NCBI RefSeq assembly: GCF_011759385.1
Contig: NZ_JAARLY010000001.1
Coordinates: forward strand, 496,001-560,000
Source: Oleiagrimonas sp. C23AA
GTDB taxonomy: Bacteria; Pseudomonadota; Gammaproteobacteria; Xanthomonadales; Rhodanobacteraceae
Direction: 5' to 3'
DNA length: 64,000 nt
The position numbers and the translations under genes were made by a program. Positions 8,855-17,054 of the stretch are shown one piece after another. The stretch's first letter is position 1. Every line of letters begins with the position of its first letter. Under the pieces are notes generated by a model. It made no database searches and was not told the origin of the DNA. It saw only the letters and a program-made list of their open reading frames with translations.

Positions 8855-9226
8855 ATGAATGTGAGTGCTTCGGATGCTCAAGCCGAATGCCGCGGCGTAA
8901 GAGAAATTCTCAGTCGGGTCGGCGAGAAATGGACAATCCAGGTTGTCGTCGCGCTTCGACTCGGCCCACGGCGCTTCAACGACATCGCACGGCAAGTGGG
9001 TGGTATCTCGCAACAAATGTTGACGAGGACGCTCAAGTCGTTGGAGCGTGATGGAATGGTGGAACGAATGGTCCACGCCAGTACGCCACCGAGGGTCGAA
9101 TATTCCCTGACGCCGCTCGGACTGTCCCTAGTGCAAAACGTCCGACGATTGGCTGAGTGGGCGACGACACAACGCGAGACAATCGACGGGAACCGTCTTC
9201 AGTACGACAGCCGCTCACGGTCATAA
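8855..9226 (+). CDS. HxlR-family regulator
   Basis: The 123-residue protein has the HxlR winged helix: CRGVREILSRVGEKWTIQVV, RRFNDIARQVGGISQQMLTRT and the wing ending in YSLTPLG. A ribosome site (AGGAG) precedes the ATG. It is divergent from the glutathione transferase gene and likely regulates it. HxlR proteins often sense reactive aldehydes or quinones, but the ligand here is unknown. Confidence 0.9.
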   Translation: MNVSASDAQAECRGVREILSRVGEKWTIQVVVALRLGPRRFNDIARQVGGISQQMLTRTLKSLERDGMVERMVHASTPPRVEYSLTPLGLSLVQNVRRLAEWATTQRETIDGNRLQYDSRSRS

Positions 9227-9394
9227 AACCGTGTGGCCAGCTCTAACTATTTTCCGCGAAGCGAATCGGGCGAGCGATAATCTTCCTTGCGTGGAGAGGG
9301 CGCCGTTGTTGGATGTCCACGGGGTCAGACTCACTTACGCTCCTTCGAATGGGGTCATGCGGAACCGTAGCTGACCTTGTTCTTTGGAAGGCGT

Positions 9395-10267
9395 CTACAG
9401 GACCGGCTTCAATTCCTCCTCGACCCACTGTTCAAAGCGGGTGGGGCCGATAATGGCGGAGGCGCGCGGGGCCATGTTGTCCATGCCTTCGTCCTTGGCG
9501 CGCATCATGTCGATAAAAGCCTGCGCGAAGGCGTCAGGCCAGCCGGACGTGACCAGCCGTGCCTTCAAGGTTTCGAAGGGCACGTGCTGATAGCGCACGA
9601 CATGGCTGGTCACCTGGGAAATGATGCGGGCGAGGTCGTTGTAGGAATATTCCTCGGGGCCGAGCACAGGTACGTCGATCTGCCCTGTCCAGGAACGGTC
9701 CAGCAACAGCCCGGCAGCGGCTTCGCCGATGTCCCGAACGGCGGTGTGGGGCAGCTTCTTGTCGGGGCTGATCGCGCCGAACATGTGGCCTTGCCGGAGA
9801 CTGTCGACGAGACCCAGCGCGTTGTCCATGAAGCCCGGCGAGGCGAGCCCGCGTATCGCCGCACCGGTCTCCCTGAGCAGATCGACCATATGGATCGAAG
9901 ACGTCGCCATGCCAGCCTTCTCCTGCCAGGGCGTATCGCGTCCAAGCGTGGTCAACGCGACGATGTGACCAATGCCGTGGCGACGCATCGCTTCGGCGGC
10001 GGGCCGCGAGAATTCGACGGTGGCGGCATCGGGCGTTTTCTGCGGCGTCGGCGGGCAGAGCCAGAATACGGCCTGCGCACCGCGAAAGGCCTGATCGACC
10101 ACACCTGGATCGGAGTGGGACCCTTCCACGATCTCGACCCGATCTCGGGCTGCCTGCGGGAGCTTGCCAGGGTCGCGGACGATCACCCGGATGGTGGCTT
10201 GCGCATCCAGTAGCCGACCGAGGACATGGCGGCCAATATTTCCGGTCGGGGTGGTTACGACAATCAT
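9395..10267 (-). CDS. NmrA-like NAD(P)-binding oxidoreductase
   Basis: The 290-residue protein starts MIVVTTPTGNIGRHVLGRLL, carrying a GxxGxxG dinucleotide motif, and lacks the YxxxK catalytic pair of classical SDRs, as expected of the atypical NmrA/HSCARG group. Members are quinone reductases or redox sensors. The end WVEEELKPVL is normal for the group. It is divergent from an AraC-type regulator, with an inverted repeat between them. Confidence 0.87.
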   Translation of the reverse strand: MIVVTTPTGNIGRHVLGRLLDAQATIRVIVRDPGKLPQAARDRVEIVEGSHSDPGVVDQAFRGAQAVFWLCPPTPQKTPDAATVEFSRPAAEAMRRHGIGHIVALTTLGRDTPWQEKAGMATSSIHMVDLLRETGAAIRGLASPGFMDNALGLVDSLRQGHMFGAISPDKKLPHTAVRDIGEAAAGLLLDRSWTGQIDVPVLGPEEYSYNDLARIISQVTSHVVRYQHVPFETLKARLVTSGWPDAFAQAFIDMMRAKDEGMDNMAPRASAIIGPTRFEQWVEEELKPVL

Positions 10268-10314
10268 CGGGTAAGCCTCGTATTTGTGACGTCCCCAAGA
10301 ATACGTCGCACCCG

Positions 10315-10360
10315 TGGACTATCAATGTTTGATCGTCGCTAATTTCTACGCCATAGTCCA
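10315..10360. promoter_or_regulatory. Spaced inverted repeat between NmrA-like and AraC genes
   Basis: TGGACTAT at 10315-10322 is repeated in inverse orientation as ATAGTCCA at 10353-10360, 38 bp apart. The second arm ends six bases before the AraC-family start codon. The pair could be operator half-sites for that regulator. The repeat is seen; the role is inferred. Confidence 0.4.
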
Positions 10361-10365
10361 AACCC

Positions 10366-11283
10366 ATGGACCCACTCTCCGATCTGCTCGCCCTGTTGAA
10401 ACCCAAGAGTTACCTCACCGCCGGTCTCGACGCCGGAGGCGGCTGGGCCGTGCGTTTCGAAAACCAACCCGGAGCGATCAAGTGCTACGCCATCATGGAC
10501 GGCGAGTGCTGGTTGGTGGTCGATGGCGAACGCGAGGTGCGTCTGTTGGCGGAAGATTGCGTGATTGTGCCCAACGCGCGCTCCTTCACGCTTGCAAGTG
10601 ACCTGGGTATAGCGCCCGTTCCCGCGCGTGATCTGCTCGGCACGGCTCGAGCGGGTGAAATGGTCGTCCATCAGGGCGGCGGGGATTTCCGGCTTATCGG
10701 AACGCGCTTCGAGGTGGACGGGCGCAAAGCGCAAAGCCTGCTTGGCGCTCTGCCCGCGCTCGTGCATCTGCGCGGAGCCACCCACCAGGATGTGCTGCGC
10801 TGGAGCATCAGACAGTTGATGTTCGAAACCGGTGAAGCACGTCCTGGTAGCTCGTTGGCCGCGCATCACCTGGCCCATTTCATTTTGCTGCAAGCCTTCC
10901 GGCTCTACCTTTCACAACATTCGGAAGATCGGGTTGGCATGCTCTATGCGCTGTCGGACGTGCCGCTTGCCCGTGCGATCAAAGCCATGCATGCCGATCC
11001 GGCACATCCATGGACACTTCCCGAGCTGGCCCGCCGTTCAGGGGTGTCGCGCTCGTCCTTCGCACAGCGCTTTCGCGACCGGGTTGGAGAAACGCCGATA
11101 GCCTACCTCACGCATTGGCGCATGCTTCTGGCGGCCGAAAGGCTTGAAACGACCGGTGAGCCGTTGGCGCAGGTGGCAAGGGCTTACGGTTATGATTCGG
11201 AGAATGCCTTCAGCGCCGCCTTCAAGAGGGTGATGGGATGTTCGCCCGGGCGGTATGCCCGGATGAGCGATAGAGCGCGGTGA
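10366..11283 (+). CDS. AraC-family regulator with N-terminal cupin domain
   Basis: The 305-residue protein begins MDPLSDLLALLKP and has an AraC-binding cupin domain (residues about 5-190, with the CWLVVDGE turn) followed by two helix-turn-helix units in the last 100 residues (LPELARRSGVSRSSFAQRF and LAQVARAYGYDSENAFSAAF). The cupin-6 plus HTH layout is common in regulators paired with divergent NAD(P)-dependent oxidoreductases. It probably controls the NmrA-like gene at 9395. Confidence 0.9.
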   Translation: MDPLSDLLALLKPKSYLTAGLDAGGGWAVRFENQPGAIKCYAIMDGECWLVVDGEREVRLLAEDCVIVPNARSFTLASDLGIAPVPARDLLGTARAGEMVVHQGGGDFRLIGTRFEVDGRKAQSLLGALPALVHLRGATHQDVLRWSIRQLMFETGEARPGSSLAAHHLAHFILLQAFRLYLSQHSEDRVGMLYALSDVPLARAIKAMHADPAHPWTLPELARRSGVSRSSFAQRFRDRVGETPIAYLTHWRMLLAAERLETTGEPLAQVARAYGYDSENAFSAAFKRVMGCSPGRYARMSDRAR

Positions 11284-11286
11284 ACC

Positions 11287-11320
11287 GAGCGGGTTATCTG
11301 GATGGACCCGCTCTCGTTTG
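11287..11320 (+). terminator. Possible terminator after AraC-family gene
   Basis: GAGCGGGT (11287-11294) pairs with ACCCGCTC (11306-11313) and is followed by the weak tract TCGTTTG. It directly follows the stop codon. The short and broken T-run makes it a tentative call. Confidence 0.4.
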
Positions 11321-11363
11321 TACGGGGCGAGCGTGGCTGCAGATGCGGGCGCACTGGCCGCGT

Positions 11364-12023
11364 TCAGTCGCGGTCGGGTGCGCCGAGCGGAAACAGGTGG
11401 CGGAACGGCCGTGCTTCGTCCACGGCCCGGGCGAATGAGGGTCTTGCCAGCAGCCGCGCGCGGTATGCACGCAGCGCAGCGTGGTCTTCGCTGATGCGGT
11501 GGGTCCAGTCGGCGTAGAACAGCGCCGGGGCGGCGGCACAGTCGGCCAGCGTAAACGATTCCCCGGTCGCCCATGTCCTGTCGGTCAGCTGCCGGTCGAG
11601 CCACGCGTACGCGCGGTCCAGCTTGTCGCGGGCCGATGCGTGAGCGTCGCGGCGCTGTTCGGGGTCGCCCGTCATGGCGGCGCCTACGGCGTGTTGTACC
11701 GGCGTCATCACGTGCAGATCGAAGAGGCGGTCGAAAAAGCGTACGTCCAGGGCGTCCACGGGATCGGTCGGCAGCAGCTGCACGGGCCCAGGATGGGTCT
11801 GTTGCAGGTACTCGACGATGATGCTGGTTTCGGCAACGTCGCGCTCGCCGTCGACCAGCAGGGGGAATTTGCCCAGCGGCCAGCGCCGCAGCCACTCGGC
11901 GCTGTGTTGCGGCGTGTCCGGTCCCAGACAGCGCAACTCGAACGGCATGGCGTTCTCGTACAGCGCGATGAGCACCTTTTGCGTATAGGAGGAAAAGGGA
12001 TGACCGTACAGCACGAGCGACAT
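11364..12023 (-). CDS. Glutathione S-transferase
   Basis: The 219-residue protein starts MSLVLYGHPFSSYTQKVLIAL. The Ser of FSSY is a likely glutathione-activating residue, GKFPLLVDG holds the cis-Pro and AETSIIVEYL the glutathione-binding segment. The C-domain includes FTLADCAAAPAL, the usual N-capping box of GSTs. Met at 12023 was chosen over an upstream Met because the latter would run into the operator region. It is divergent from an HxlR gene and separated by two operator-like palindromes. Confidence 0.9.
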   Translation of the reverse strand: MSLVLYGHPFSSYTQKVLIALYENAMPFELRCLGPDTPQHSAEWLRRWPLGKFPLLVDGERDVAETSIIVEYLQQTHPGPVQLLPTDPVDALDVRFFDRLFDLHVMTPVQHAVGAAMTGDPEQRRDAHASARDKLDRAYAWLDRQLTDRTWATGESFTLADCAAAPALFYADWTHRISEDHAALRAYRARLLARPSFARAVDEARPFRHLFPLGAPDRD

Positions 12024-12041
12024 AGCGACTCTCCCGTCATG

Positions 12042-12089
12042 ACTTGTATATTGCAAGTGTTCAGACCATACAACTTGCATTTTGCAAGT
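12042..12089. promoter_or_regulatory. Two 17-bp palindromic operators between GST and HxlR genes
   Basis: ACTTGTATATTGCAAGT (12042-12058) and ACTTGCATTTTGCAAGT (12073-12089) are near-identical palindromes whose starts are 31 bp apart, about three helical turns. They fill the gap between divergent genes. HxlR dimers bind palindromes of this size, so these are probably the operators through which the downstream regulator controls both directions. Confidence 0.75.
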
Positions 12090-12109
12090 TCAATCGGAAT
12101 CCTTCCGCC

Positions 12110-12628
12110 ATGCCCAGATCCGGCCGCTCCGGCTGCCCCATCAACCTGACGCTCGAACAGCTCGGCGACCGCTGGAGCCTGATCGTCATCCGCGACATCA
12201 TGTTCGGCAACCGACGCCGTTATGGTGAGCTGCTCGCGCACAGCGAAGAGGGCATCGCCTCGAACATTCTTGCCGATCGCCTTAAGCGCCTGGTCGCCTC
12301 GGGCCTGCTGAAGCACGCAGCGGACCCCGGGGCGCCCGCGAAGGGCCGGGGCCTGTACAGCCTGACGGAACCGGCGATCCAGCTGGTGCCGTTGCTGGCA
12401 CAGATGGGGGCCTGGGGCCGCCGACACACGCGCCCGAGCCGCGCGCTGTCGGTGCGGGCGGAGCTTCTGGAGCGCGGCGGGCCGGCGCTCTGGGACGCTT
12501 TCATGGAGGAACTGCGCTACCTCCATCTGGGGGCGCCGCGTCCGGCTCGCTCTGTGTTCGGCGAGTTACAGGCGGCCTATGAACAGGCGATGGCGACGAA
12601 GAAGGGAGGTCGGAAGATGACACCCTAG
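12110..12628 (+). CDS. HxlR-family regulator with C-terminal extension
   Basis: The 172-residue protein starts MPRSGRSGCPINLTLEQLG and contains the HxlR winged helix (GDRWSLIVIRDIMFGNRRRYGELL, split as GDRWSLIVIRDIM and FGNRRRYGELL; then ASNILADRLKRLV and GRGLYSLTE). About 60 extra C-terminal residues exceed the usual ~110-residue HxlR size. The start was placed after the two palindromes. It most likely represses the divergent glutathione transferase gene and itself. Confidence 0.9.
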   Translation: MPRSGRSGCPINLTLEQLGDRWSLIVIRDIMFGNRRRYGELLAHSEEGIASNILADRLKRLVASGLLKHAADPGAPAKGRGLYSLTEPAIQLVPLLAQMGAWGRRHTRPSRALSVRAELLERGGPALWDAFMEELRYLHLGAPRPARSVFGELQAAYEQAMATKKGGRKMTP

Positions 12629-12737
12629 GGCGGCGGGATCGAAGATCGATGCCCCCTGGCCAGTTTCACCTACGCCCTTTTTGAGGCCTATCTGCAGTGA
12701 TTGGTGCGGGAAAGTGGCCCGACGCCGACGGCGTTCT

Positions 12738-13670
12738 CTAACTTCTTGCAGCCCCTTGAAGCGTGCTCGCATGCAGCCAGTCTTGCCGCTGCATGAGTGC
12801 CATCTGTTCGTCCTTCTCCTGCCACAGCGTTTGCATCCAGCGCTTGATGCGCTCGCGAAAGTCGGGGTCCTGGTCGTAGCTGCCGACCCATGCCGGGTCC
12901 AGCAATCGCTCGCGTACGTGGACGCGCACCTGGCGCACGCGTCCGGCGATCAGGTCCATCATGGTGCACGGGCCTTCGGGGTAGACGATGGTGACATCGA
13001 GCACTGCATGCAGTGCCTTGCCCATGGCATCGAGCACGAACGCCACGCCGCCCGCCTTGGGTCGCAGCAGGTGGCGGTACGGCGATTGCTGCGCGTCGTG
13101 CTTGGCCGGTGTGAAACGGGTGCCTTCGGCGAAGTTCATGATCGACACGGGCAGGTGCCTGAACTTCTCGCAGGCTTTTCGGGTGGTCTCGCGATCCTTG
13201 CCCTGCAGCTCGGGATGGCGCTTCAGCGTCTGCGCCGAATAGCGCTTCATGAAGGGGAAATCCAGCGCCCACCAGGCCATGCCCAGCAGAGGCACCCAGA
13301 TCAGTTGCTGCTTCAGGAAGAAGCGCAGGAACGGAATGCGCCGATTGAACACTTTCTGCAGCACGGCGATGTCCACCCAGCTCTGATGATTGCACAGCAC
13401 CAGATAGTTGCCCTGGCGACGCAAGCCATCCAGCCCCTGGGTCTGCCAGTCGATACGCGTGAACACGCGGAACAGGGCGTTGTTGACGCCAATCCAGCTT
13501 TCCGCCAGCGCCACCATCACCCGCGAGAGCGGCTTGCGTACGGCCGCCAGCGGCACCACGACCTTGATCAGCGCCAGCACCATCAGCGGCACGATGTGCA
13601 GCACGCTGTTGAGTACAAGCAACACAAGCGCCAGCGGTAGGCGCAGGAAGTAGGGCAGGGAGGTAAGCAT
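12738..13670 (-). CDS. Acyltransferase of the PlsC/YihG type
   Basis: The 310-residue protein has an N-terminal membrane segment (LRLPLALVLLVLNSVLHIV), the HX4D motif NHQSWVD, the substrate motif NFAEGTRFT and the long conserved stretch KQQLIWVPLLGMAWW / FPFMKRYS. This pattern and length match E. coli YihG, an inner-membrane 1-acyl-sn-glycerol-3-phosphate acyltransferase relative. It would transfer acyl groups to lysophosphatidate in the cytoplasmic membrane. Met at 13670 gives a family-like length; longer starts add unconserved residues. Confidence 0.88.
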   Translation of the reverse strand: MLTSLPYFLRLPLALVLLVLNSVLHIVPLMVLALIKVVVPLAAVRKPLSRVMVALAESWIGVNNALFRVFTRIDWQTQGLDGLRRQGNYLVLCNHQSWVDIAVLQKVFNRRIPFLRFFLKQQLIWVPLLGMAWWALDFPFMKRYSAQTLKRHPELQGKDRETTRKACEKFRHLPVSIMNFAEGTRFTPAKHDAQQSPYRHLLRPKAGGVAFVLDAMGKALHAVLDVTIVYPEGPCTMMDLIAGRVRQVRVHVRERLLDPAWVGSYDQDPDFRERIKRWMQTLWQEKDEQMALMQRQDWLHASTLQGAARS

Positions 13671-14239
13671 AGTCACGCGTGCTTCTTGGAGGTGGCCCAT
13701 GATGCCCAAAACGCGAACAAATAGGGTTGGAAACGGTGCCACATGTCGTGCAGGCCATCGTCAACACACCGCGGCAGCGCCCCTTCGCATTCGCAAAACG
13801 GTTCCAGGAATGCGCACGCGCATTTGCGTCATGCGGCACGAGTCAGATGGCTTCCACAGCGTGTGAGTGCGGCGCGCGCGGGCAAAGCATCGGGCCTTCA
13901 ATAAGGCATCTGGCAGCGTTGCCCCCTTTCGCAGCACATATGGCCCTTCCGCCGGCACGTGTTCGTCGGCCATCAACCCGGTTGAAGCCCCCATCTGCGG
14001 TATGGAGAAGCAGCTCTCTCCCGAAAGCGGCAAGGGCGTGTATCGGCAATTCGGGTCTATGCCATGTGGCACATTTTGTTTGGTGTGTTACATCACTAGC
14101 ATACCAACACTGATGCGCGCACGCAGATGGCGACACACGGCGTGGTGGCGTGTGGCTTTCGCGGGCGCGGTCAGTACACGCGGCGCACAAGCGTCGGCGC
14201 ATCACCGGCCTGGCCGGGCATCTTGGGAAGGGGCATGAC
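13671..14239. other. Intergenic stretch without a supported gene
   Basis: Frames in this 569-bp stretch are arginine- and cysteine-rich read-throughs with no recognisable domain. It must hold the promoters of the flanking genes, which point away from each other. No repeat or RNA structure was recognised. Confidence 0.45.
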
Positions 14240-15073
14240 ATGGGTAAGCGATTGGTAGCACGAGCGTGGCTGGTGGCGTCGGTCTTGCTGATGGCCACTG
14301 CGGTGCACGCCGGCGACGTGCCGGTGGACCGCGGGGCATACACGCTGCAGGCGCAGGTGCAGGGCGATGGGCCAGTGGTAGTGGTCTTCGAGTCCGGCTT
14401 TGGGCAGGGCCCGGGGGTGTGGAAGGACGTGATCACCGACCTCGGCGCGCAGTGCCGTTGCATCGCGTATGCTCGCGCCGGGCTAGGCAGGTCCGGCACG
14501 GACGGCAAGGCCAAGACCATCAAGGAGCACGTTGCAGACCTCTCTGCCGTGATCGATACGCTCGTGCCCAAGGGCAGGGTGGTGCTGGTCGGCCATTCCT
14601 ATGGCGGGCTGCTGGCGACCGAATACGCACGCCGTCATCCGCAGCGCCTGCAGGGGCTGGTATTGGTCGACCCGGCAACCTGGGGGCAGCGGCACGACAC
14701 CCTAAAGGCCGATCGCGCCCGTGTGCTGGCCGACGACAAGGCGCTGCTGGCCATGCTGCCGCCGAAGATGGCAGCCGACTACCGCATTCTGGTGGCCCAA
14801 CTGGAAAGCCCGGACGCTACCCGCGCACGCATCATGCCCGATGTTCCGGTCGCGCTGCTGACCTCGACCCGCGTGGCTGACAAGCCTTTCGTGTTCGAGG
14901 AGACCTCGCGGGGCAAGGCGCTATGGAAGGCGGAGCATGCCGCGCTATTTGCCACGTTCTCGCGCGGCACGCATCGCTATGTGGCCACCGGGCACAACAT
15001 CGAGCGTGAGCAACCGCAGGCGGTGGTCGAGGCGATTCGTAGCGTGGCGGTGACCGACCGGGGAATGGACTGA
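14240..15073 (+). CDS. Secreted alpha/beta hydrolase
   Basis: The 277-residue protein has a signal peptide (MGKRLVARAWLVASVLLMATAV, split as MGKRLVARAW and LVASVLLMATAV, cleaved near HAG). It then shows an alpha/beta hydrolase fold with oxyanion region FESGFGQGPGVW, nucleophile elbow GHSYGG (Ser about residue 116), an Asp in LVDPATW and a late His in ATGHNIE. GAAGGGG lies ahead of the ATG. It is probably a periplasmic or secreted esterase; the substrate is unknown. Confidence 0.85.
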   Translation: MGKRLVARAWLVASVLLMATAVHAGDVPVDRGAYTLQAQVQGDGPVVVVFESGFGQGPGVWKDVITDLGAQCRCIAYARAGLGRSGTDGKAKTIKEHVADLSAVIDTLVPKGRVVLVGHSYGGLLATEYARRHPQRLQGLVLVDPATWGQRHDTLKADRARVLADDKALLAMLPPKMAADYRILVAQLESPDATRARIMPDVPVALLTSTRVADKPFVFEETSRGKALWKAEHAALFATFSRGTHRYVATGHNIEREQPQAVVEAIRSVAVTDRGMD

Positions 15074-15097
15074 TCAGGTGACCTGCCTTCAGGCGTA

Positions 15098-15162
15098 AAC
15101 CGCCCCGAGGGTTTTGACGACCAGGTGCGCAAACGTGTTGCAGCGTCAAAACGGGGCGGGTT
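15098..15162. repeat. Long imperfect inverted repeat after hydrolase gene
   Basis: The arms at 15098-15119 and 15144-15162 (CGTCAAAACGGGGCGGGTT) pair over about 18 bases around a 24-base loop. The right arm runs into the dispersed palindromic element that follows. It could terminate or stabilise the upstream transcript, though it lacks a T-run. Confidence 0.5.
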
Positions 15163-15218
15163 CACTTGCGCCTGTTCATCGTAGGGCTGCGCGGGAAAGA
15201 GAACCTGCCCCCGTTCTC
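15147..15218. repeat. Dispersed palindromic element, copy 1
   Basis: This ~72-bp unit has ends related to AACGGGGACAGGTTCACTT in inverted orientation around a GC-rich centre (GGCTGCGCGGGAAAG). It recurs at 16388-16458 with about 87 percent identity by eye, and as half units at 17312-17334 and, more degraded, near 12705-12740 and 15248-15280. The palindromic layout and intergenic position fit a REP/MITE-like repeat. Confidence 0.7.
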
Positions 15219-15328
15219 GCATGTCTTGCCCAGGCGCACACCCGGTGGATTAGCGCGGGAGAGTGGACCTGACACAGTGTTTCGCGGCTGCGAAGATAGC
15301 TGACCTATAAAAAGACAGAGCAGGAAAA

Positions 15329-16315
15329 ATGAGCGAACCCGAGCGCTGCGCAAAGATCCCCGAGCGAACGATAGCCGCTCCCCAGTCCATAAGCGCCGAA
15401 GCCAGAGCGGCCTTGTCGCGTCTTGTCGATGAGTCCGGGCAGCCACTGAATGCACGCCACGAGATGCCCTCTCCGGATGACTTCGCGGGGTGGATGGCGA
15501 TGAAGGCAGCGGCGGAGGCGCACTATGCCGAGGCGGTTAAAGGATTGGCGGGGAATCTGCACTCCGCGCTCGAAACCGTCGCTGTCGAACAGGCAACGAT
15601 CCACATCGCGACGCCGCAGGCTCCTATTGATGAAAGCGCTGCCGTGATCGATCTTCATGGCGGCGCCTTGGTGGTTGGTGGCGGAGAGGCTTGTCGCGTG
15701 GGCGCGCGCCGGGCGGCCGACCTGCACGGCGTGCGCTGCTACGGCGTCGATTACCGGATGCCCCCTGAGCATCCTTATCCGGCTGCCCTCGACGATTGCA
15801 TGGCTTCGTATCGCTTCGTTCTTGATCGCCATGCGTCCGAGCGCGTTGTCATTTGCGGGCGATCGGCAGGCGGAAACCTTGCGGCTGCCATGCTGCTGCG
15901 GGCGAAGGATGAAGGCTTGCCGATGCCTGCCGGCCTGGTGTTGCTGTCACCCGAAGTGGATCTGACCGAAGCAGGGGACAGCTTTCAGACCAACCAGATG
16001 GTAGACCTCGTGTTGCCTCGCCCACTCATGTCCAACAACCTGCTTTACGCAGGCGGCGCGAATCTTGCCGATCCCTACCTGTCACCGTTGTTCGGTGATC
16101 TGCGTGGCTTTCCGCCAGCATTTCTGCAGACAGGCACACGTGACCTGTTTCTGTCGAACACCGTCCGCATGCATCGCGCGTTGCACAAGGCTGGCGTAGC
16201 AACCGAGCTTCATGTTTTTGAAGCCATGCCCCACGGCGGCTTCATGGGCGGGACGCCCGAGGACCAGGAGCTCGAGGCGGAAATTCGCCGGTTCGTCCGG
16301 GCACGTTGGGGTTGA
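15329..16315 (+). CDS. Alpha/beta hydrolase of the hormone-sensitive lipase family
   Basis: The 328-residue protein has the oxyanion motif HGG (DLHGGALVVGGGE), nucleophile elbow GRSAGGN, an Asp in TGTRDLF and a late His in MPHGGF. This places it in the HSL (family IV) esterases, cytosolic carboxylesterases acting on short acyl esters. No signal peptide is seen. It is bracketed by two copies of the dispersed palindromic element (15147-15218 and 16388-16458), so the gene may have moved or been framed by them. Confidence 0.88.
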   Translation: MSEPERCAKIPERTIAAPQSISAEARAALSRLVDESGQPLNARHEMPSPDDFAGWMAMKAAAEAHYAEAVKGLAGNLHSALETVAVEQATIHIATPQAPIDESAAVIDLHGGALVVGGGEACRVGARRAADLHGVRCYGVDYRMPPEHPYPAALDDCMASYRFVLDRHASERVVICGRSAGGNLAAAMLLRAKDEGLPMPAGLVLLSPEVDLTEAGDSFQTNQMVDLVLPRPLMSNNLLYAGGANLADPYLSPLFGDLRGFPPAFLQTGTRDLFLSNTVRMHRALHKAGVATELHVFEAMPHGGFMGGTPEDQELEAEIRRFVRARWG

Positions 16316-16387
16316 GTTGATGCGCGAGTAAAAGCGCAGCAGCGTGCATTTTCCATCCGAAGCTCCGTACCGCACTCATGGCTTTCC

Positions 16388-16458
16388 AAACGGGGGCGGG
16401 TTCACTTGCGTTTGTTCACCTTAAGGCTGCGCGGGAAAGTGAACCTGTCCCCGTTCTC
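16388..16458. repeat. Dispersed palindromic element, copy 2
   Basis: Same unit as at 15147-15218, here with the cleaner ends ACGGGGGCGGGTTCACTT and AAGTGAACCTGTCCCCGTT. It overlaps the 3' end of the PEP-CTERM gene on the minus strand and supplies that gene's last ~14 codons and stop. Confidence 0.7.
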
Positions 16459-17054
16459 TTGCGCCGCGCCGTATCCACCCCCAGAAGACCGGCTGCCAGA
16501 AGTGCCAACGCGGGGAATAGGTCGGGCTCGGGGACTGGCACCGGTGGTGGCACCGAGTCAGTCACCCAGTATCCGGTGGCGCCGGAACAGCCTTCGTCGT
16601 AACACCCCCATGAAGGGTCGTCCGCACGGAAGTCACGGACTGTCCACAGCTGGTTGCGACCTCCCATGTAGTAACTGACTTGGCCATCATTGACGTACAT
16701 GCCGCCTGTCAGGTACTCGCCGAACTGGACATCTGTTTCCAGTTCCCATGTCCATGGCTGGTGATTTCCAGACGGCGGTGTCATCAAAGCGGTCGATGAA
16801 AAAAAGGCGATGATGGGCGCCCCTGGATTGGGATACCCGTAGTAGCTGTAGTTCATGCTGCCCGCTTTGAACGCTTCGTCCGTTACTTCCAGCCACAGGT
16901 CGAAAGCACAGCAGGCCCCATCTGGCGCCGTGTTTGGCACCTTGTCGTTCACTGGCTGCCACGTATAGATCACCGAGGCGTCGGCTTTCGGGTTCATTGA
17001 ACCGAGCAGCAATGCTGCGGCGCTGAGAAGCGTCGCAATGCGTGTCATCTTCAT
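16416..17054 (-). CDS. PEP-CTERM sorting-domain protein
   Basis: The 212-residue protein has a signal peptide (MKMTRIATLLSAAALLLGS), a beta-rich exported domain starting SVIYTWQPVNDK, and a C-terminal sorting signal: PVPEPDLF, a hydrophobic helix (ALALLAAGLLGV) and ARRKR. Such proteins are processed by an exosortase, which is not in this window. The sequence is related to the PEP-CTERM protein at 35782-36819 (shared VIY.W, EVTD.A, AGSM.Y, YL.G). The residues after ARRKR come from a repeat element, so the native stop was probably displaced. Confidence 0.85.
   Translation of the reverse strand: MKMTRIATLLSAAALLLGSMNPKADASVIYTWQPVNDKVPNTAPDGACCAFDLWLEVTDEAFKAGSMNYSYYGYPNPGAPIIAFFSSTALMTPPSGNHQPWTWELETDVQFGEYLTGGMYVNDGQVSYYMGGRNQLWTVRDFRADDPSWGCYDEGCSGATGYWVTDSVPPPVPVPEPDLFPALALLAAGLLGVDTARRKRTGTGSLSRAALR

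Noticed and set aside
12681-13640. 319-residue plus-strand frame opposite the acyltransferase
   Set aside because: Antisense to a gene with clear HX4D and EGTR motifs.
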